From Acidobacteriota bacterium (GTDB lineage: Bacteria; Acidobacteriota; Terriglobia; UBA7540), in the NCBI GenBank assembly GCA_003165615.1, contig PLWR01000384.1:1-5696 (forward strand): a DNA stretch of 5,696 nucleotides, written 5' to 3'. The notes under the pieces were generated by a model. The model was given only the letters and a program-made list of their open reading frames with translations, was not told the DNA's origin and ran no database searches. This document shows positions 5,567-5,696 of this stretch, piece after piece; the first letter of the stretch is position 1; every line of letters starts with the position of its first letter. The translations under genes and the position numbers were made by a program.

Positions 5567-5696
5567 TTCCTAGCCTAAATTGCCAATCGCCCAAATGTTG
5601 TTCACCATCCTAACATAAGACGGTATGAATTTGCATGATAGAGGTGGCGTTGGGGTGGGCGACATAGGGGTTGAGATTTGAAGAGTTTCTTTTTTT
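5567..5696. other. Upstream region of the PilZ gene; no gene seen
   Basis: These 130 bases up to the right edge show no supportable reading frame. They must hold the promoter of the PilZ gene, but I cannot pick a convincing -35/-10 pair; TATGTT-like hexamers are present on the minus strand without a partner. The extreme edge is a plus-strand T-run (TTCTTTTTTT type) with no stem in front of it inside the window. Confidence 0.4.

Noticed and set aside
4898..5578. 226-residue open frame on the plus strand
   Set aside because: It lies opposite the PilZ gene, whose motifs are clear on the minus strand. Its own translation shows no recognisable domain, so it is a shadow of GC-biased coding DNA.

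Overview
The window reads as ordinary chromosomal DNA of a moderately GC-rich, soil-type bacterium. My best guess is an acidobacterium. This rests on gene style: PilZ repeats, eukaryote-like pterin enzymes, and degenerate octamer repeats between genes. No rRNA or marker gene fixes the taxonomy. I see no phage, transposase, CRISPR or tRNA signal.

Layout from left to right. Positions 491 down to the left edge hold the N-terminus of a P1B heavy-metal ATPase on the minus strand, cut off by the window, with a YHS domain, a heavy-metal-binding domain and the first two membrane helices. Diverging from it is a 70-residue protein of unknown function with a very good Shine-Dalgarno (608-820). A membrane-anchored TlpA/ResA-type thioredoxin follows on the minus strand (853-1383). 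The gap between it and the next gene (1384-1540) is filled with octamer repeat arrays in opposite orientations.

The core of the window is a plus-strand run: a GT2 glycosyltransferase with a membrane tail (1541-2602), two tandem 6-pyruvoyl-tetrahydropterin synthase family proteins (2599-3006 and 3003-3458), GTP cyclohydrolase I FolE (3467-4075) and a classical short-chain dehydrogenase (4127-4846). The first four genes overlap or nearly touch (ATGA, ATGATG, then an 8-nt gap), so they are probably translated from one mRNA. FolE, then PTPS, then an SDR reductase is the order of chemical steps for tetrahydrobiopterin-type pteridines. Both PTPS copies carry the Cys-x5-His-Gly-His spacing of animal PTPS rather than the Cys-x3-His-Gly-His of E. 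coli QueD. The most interesting reading is therefore a bacterial tetrahydropterin pathway, perhaps with a glycosylation step. Queuosine or folate-related roles are the more routine alternatives.

On the far right, convergent with the SDR, is a protein of two tandem PilZ domains (4913-5566, minus strand, TTG start). Its second domain has the canonical c-di-GMP signature and its first deviates. The last 130 bases hold no gene that I can support.
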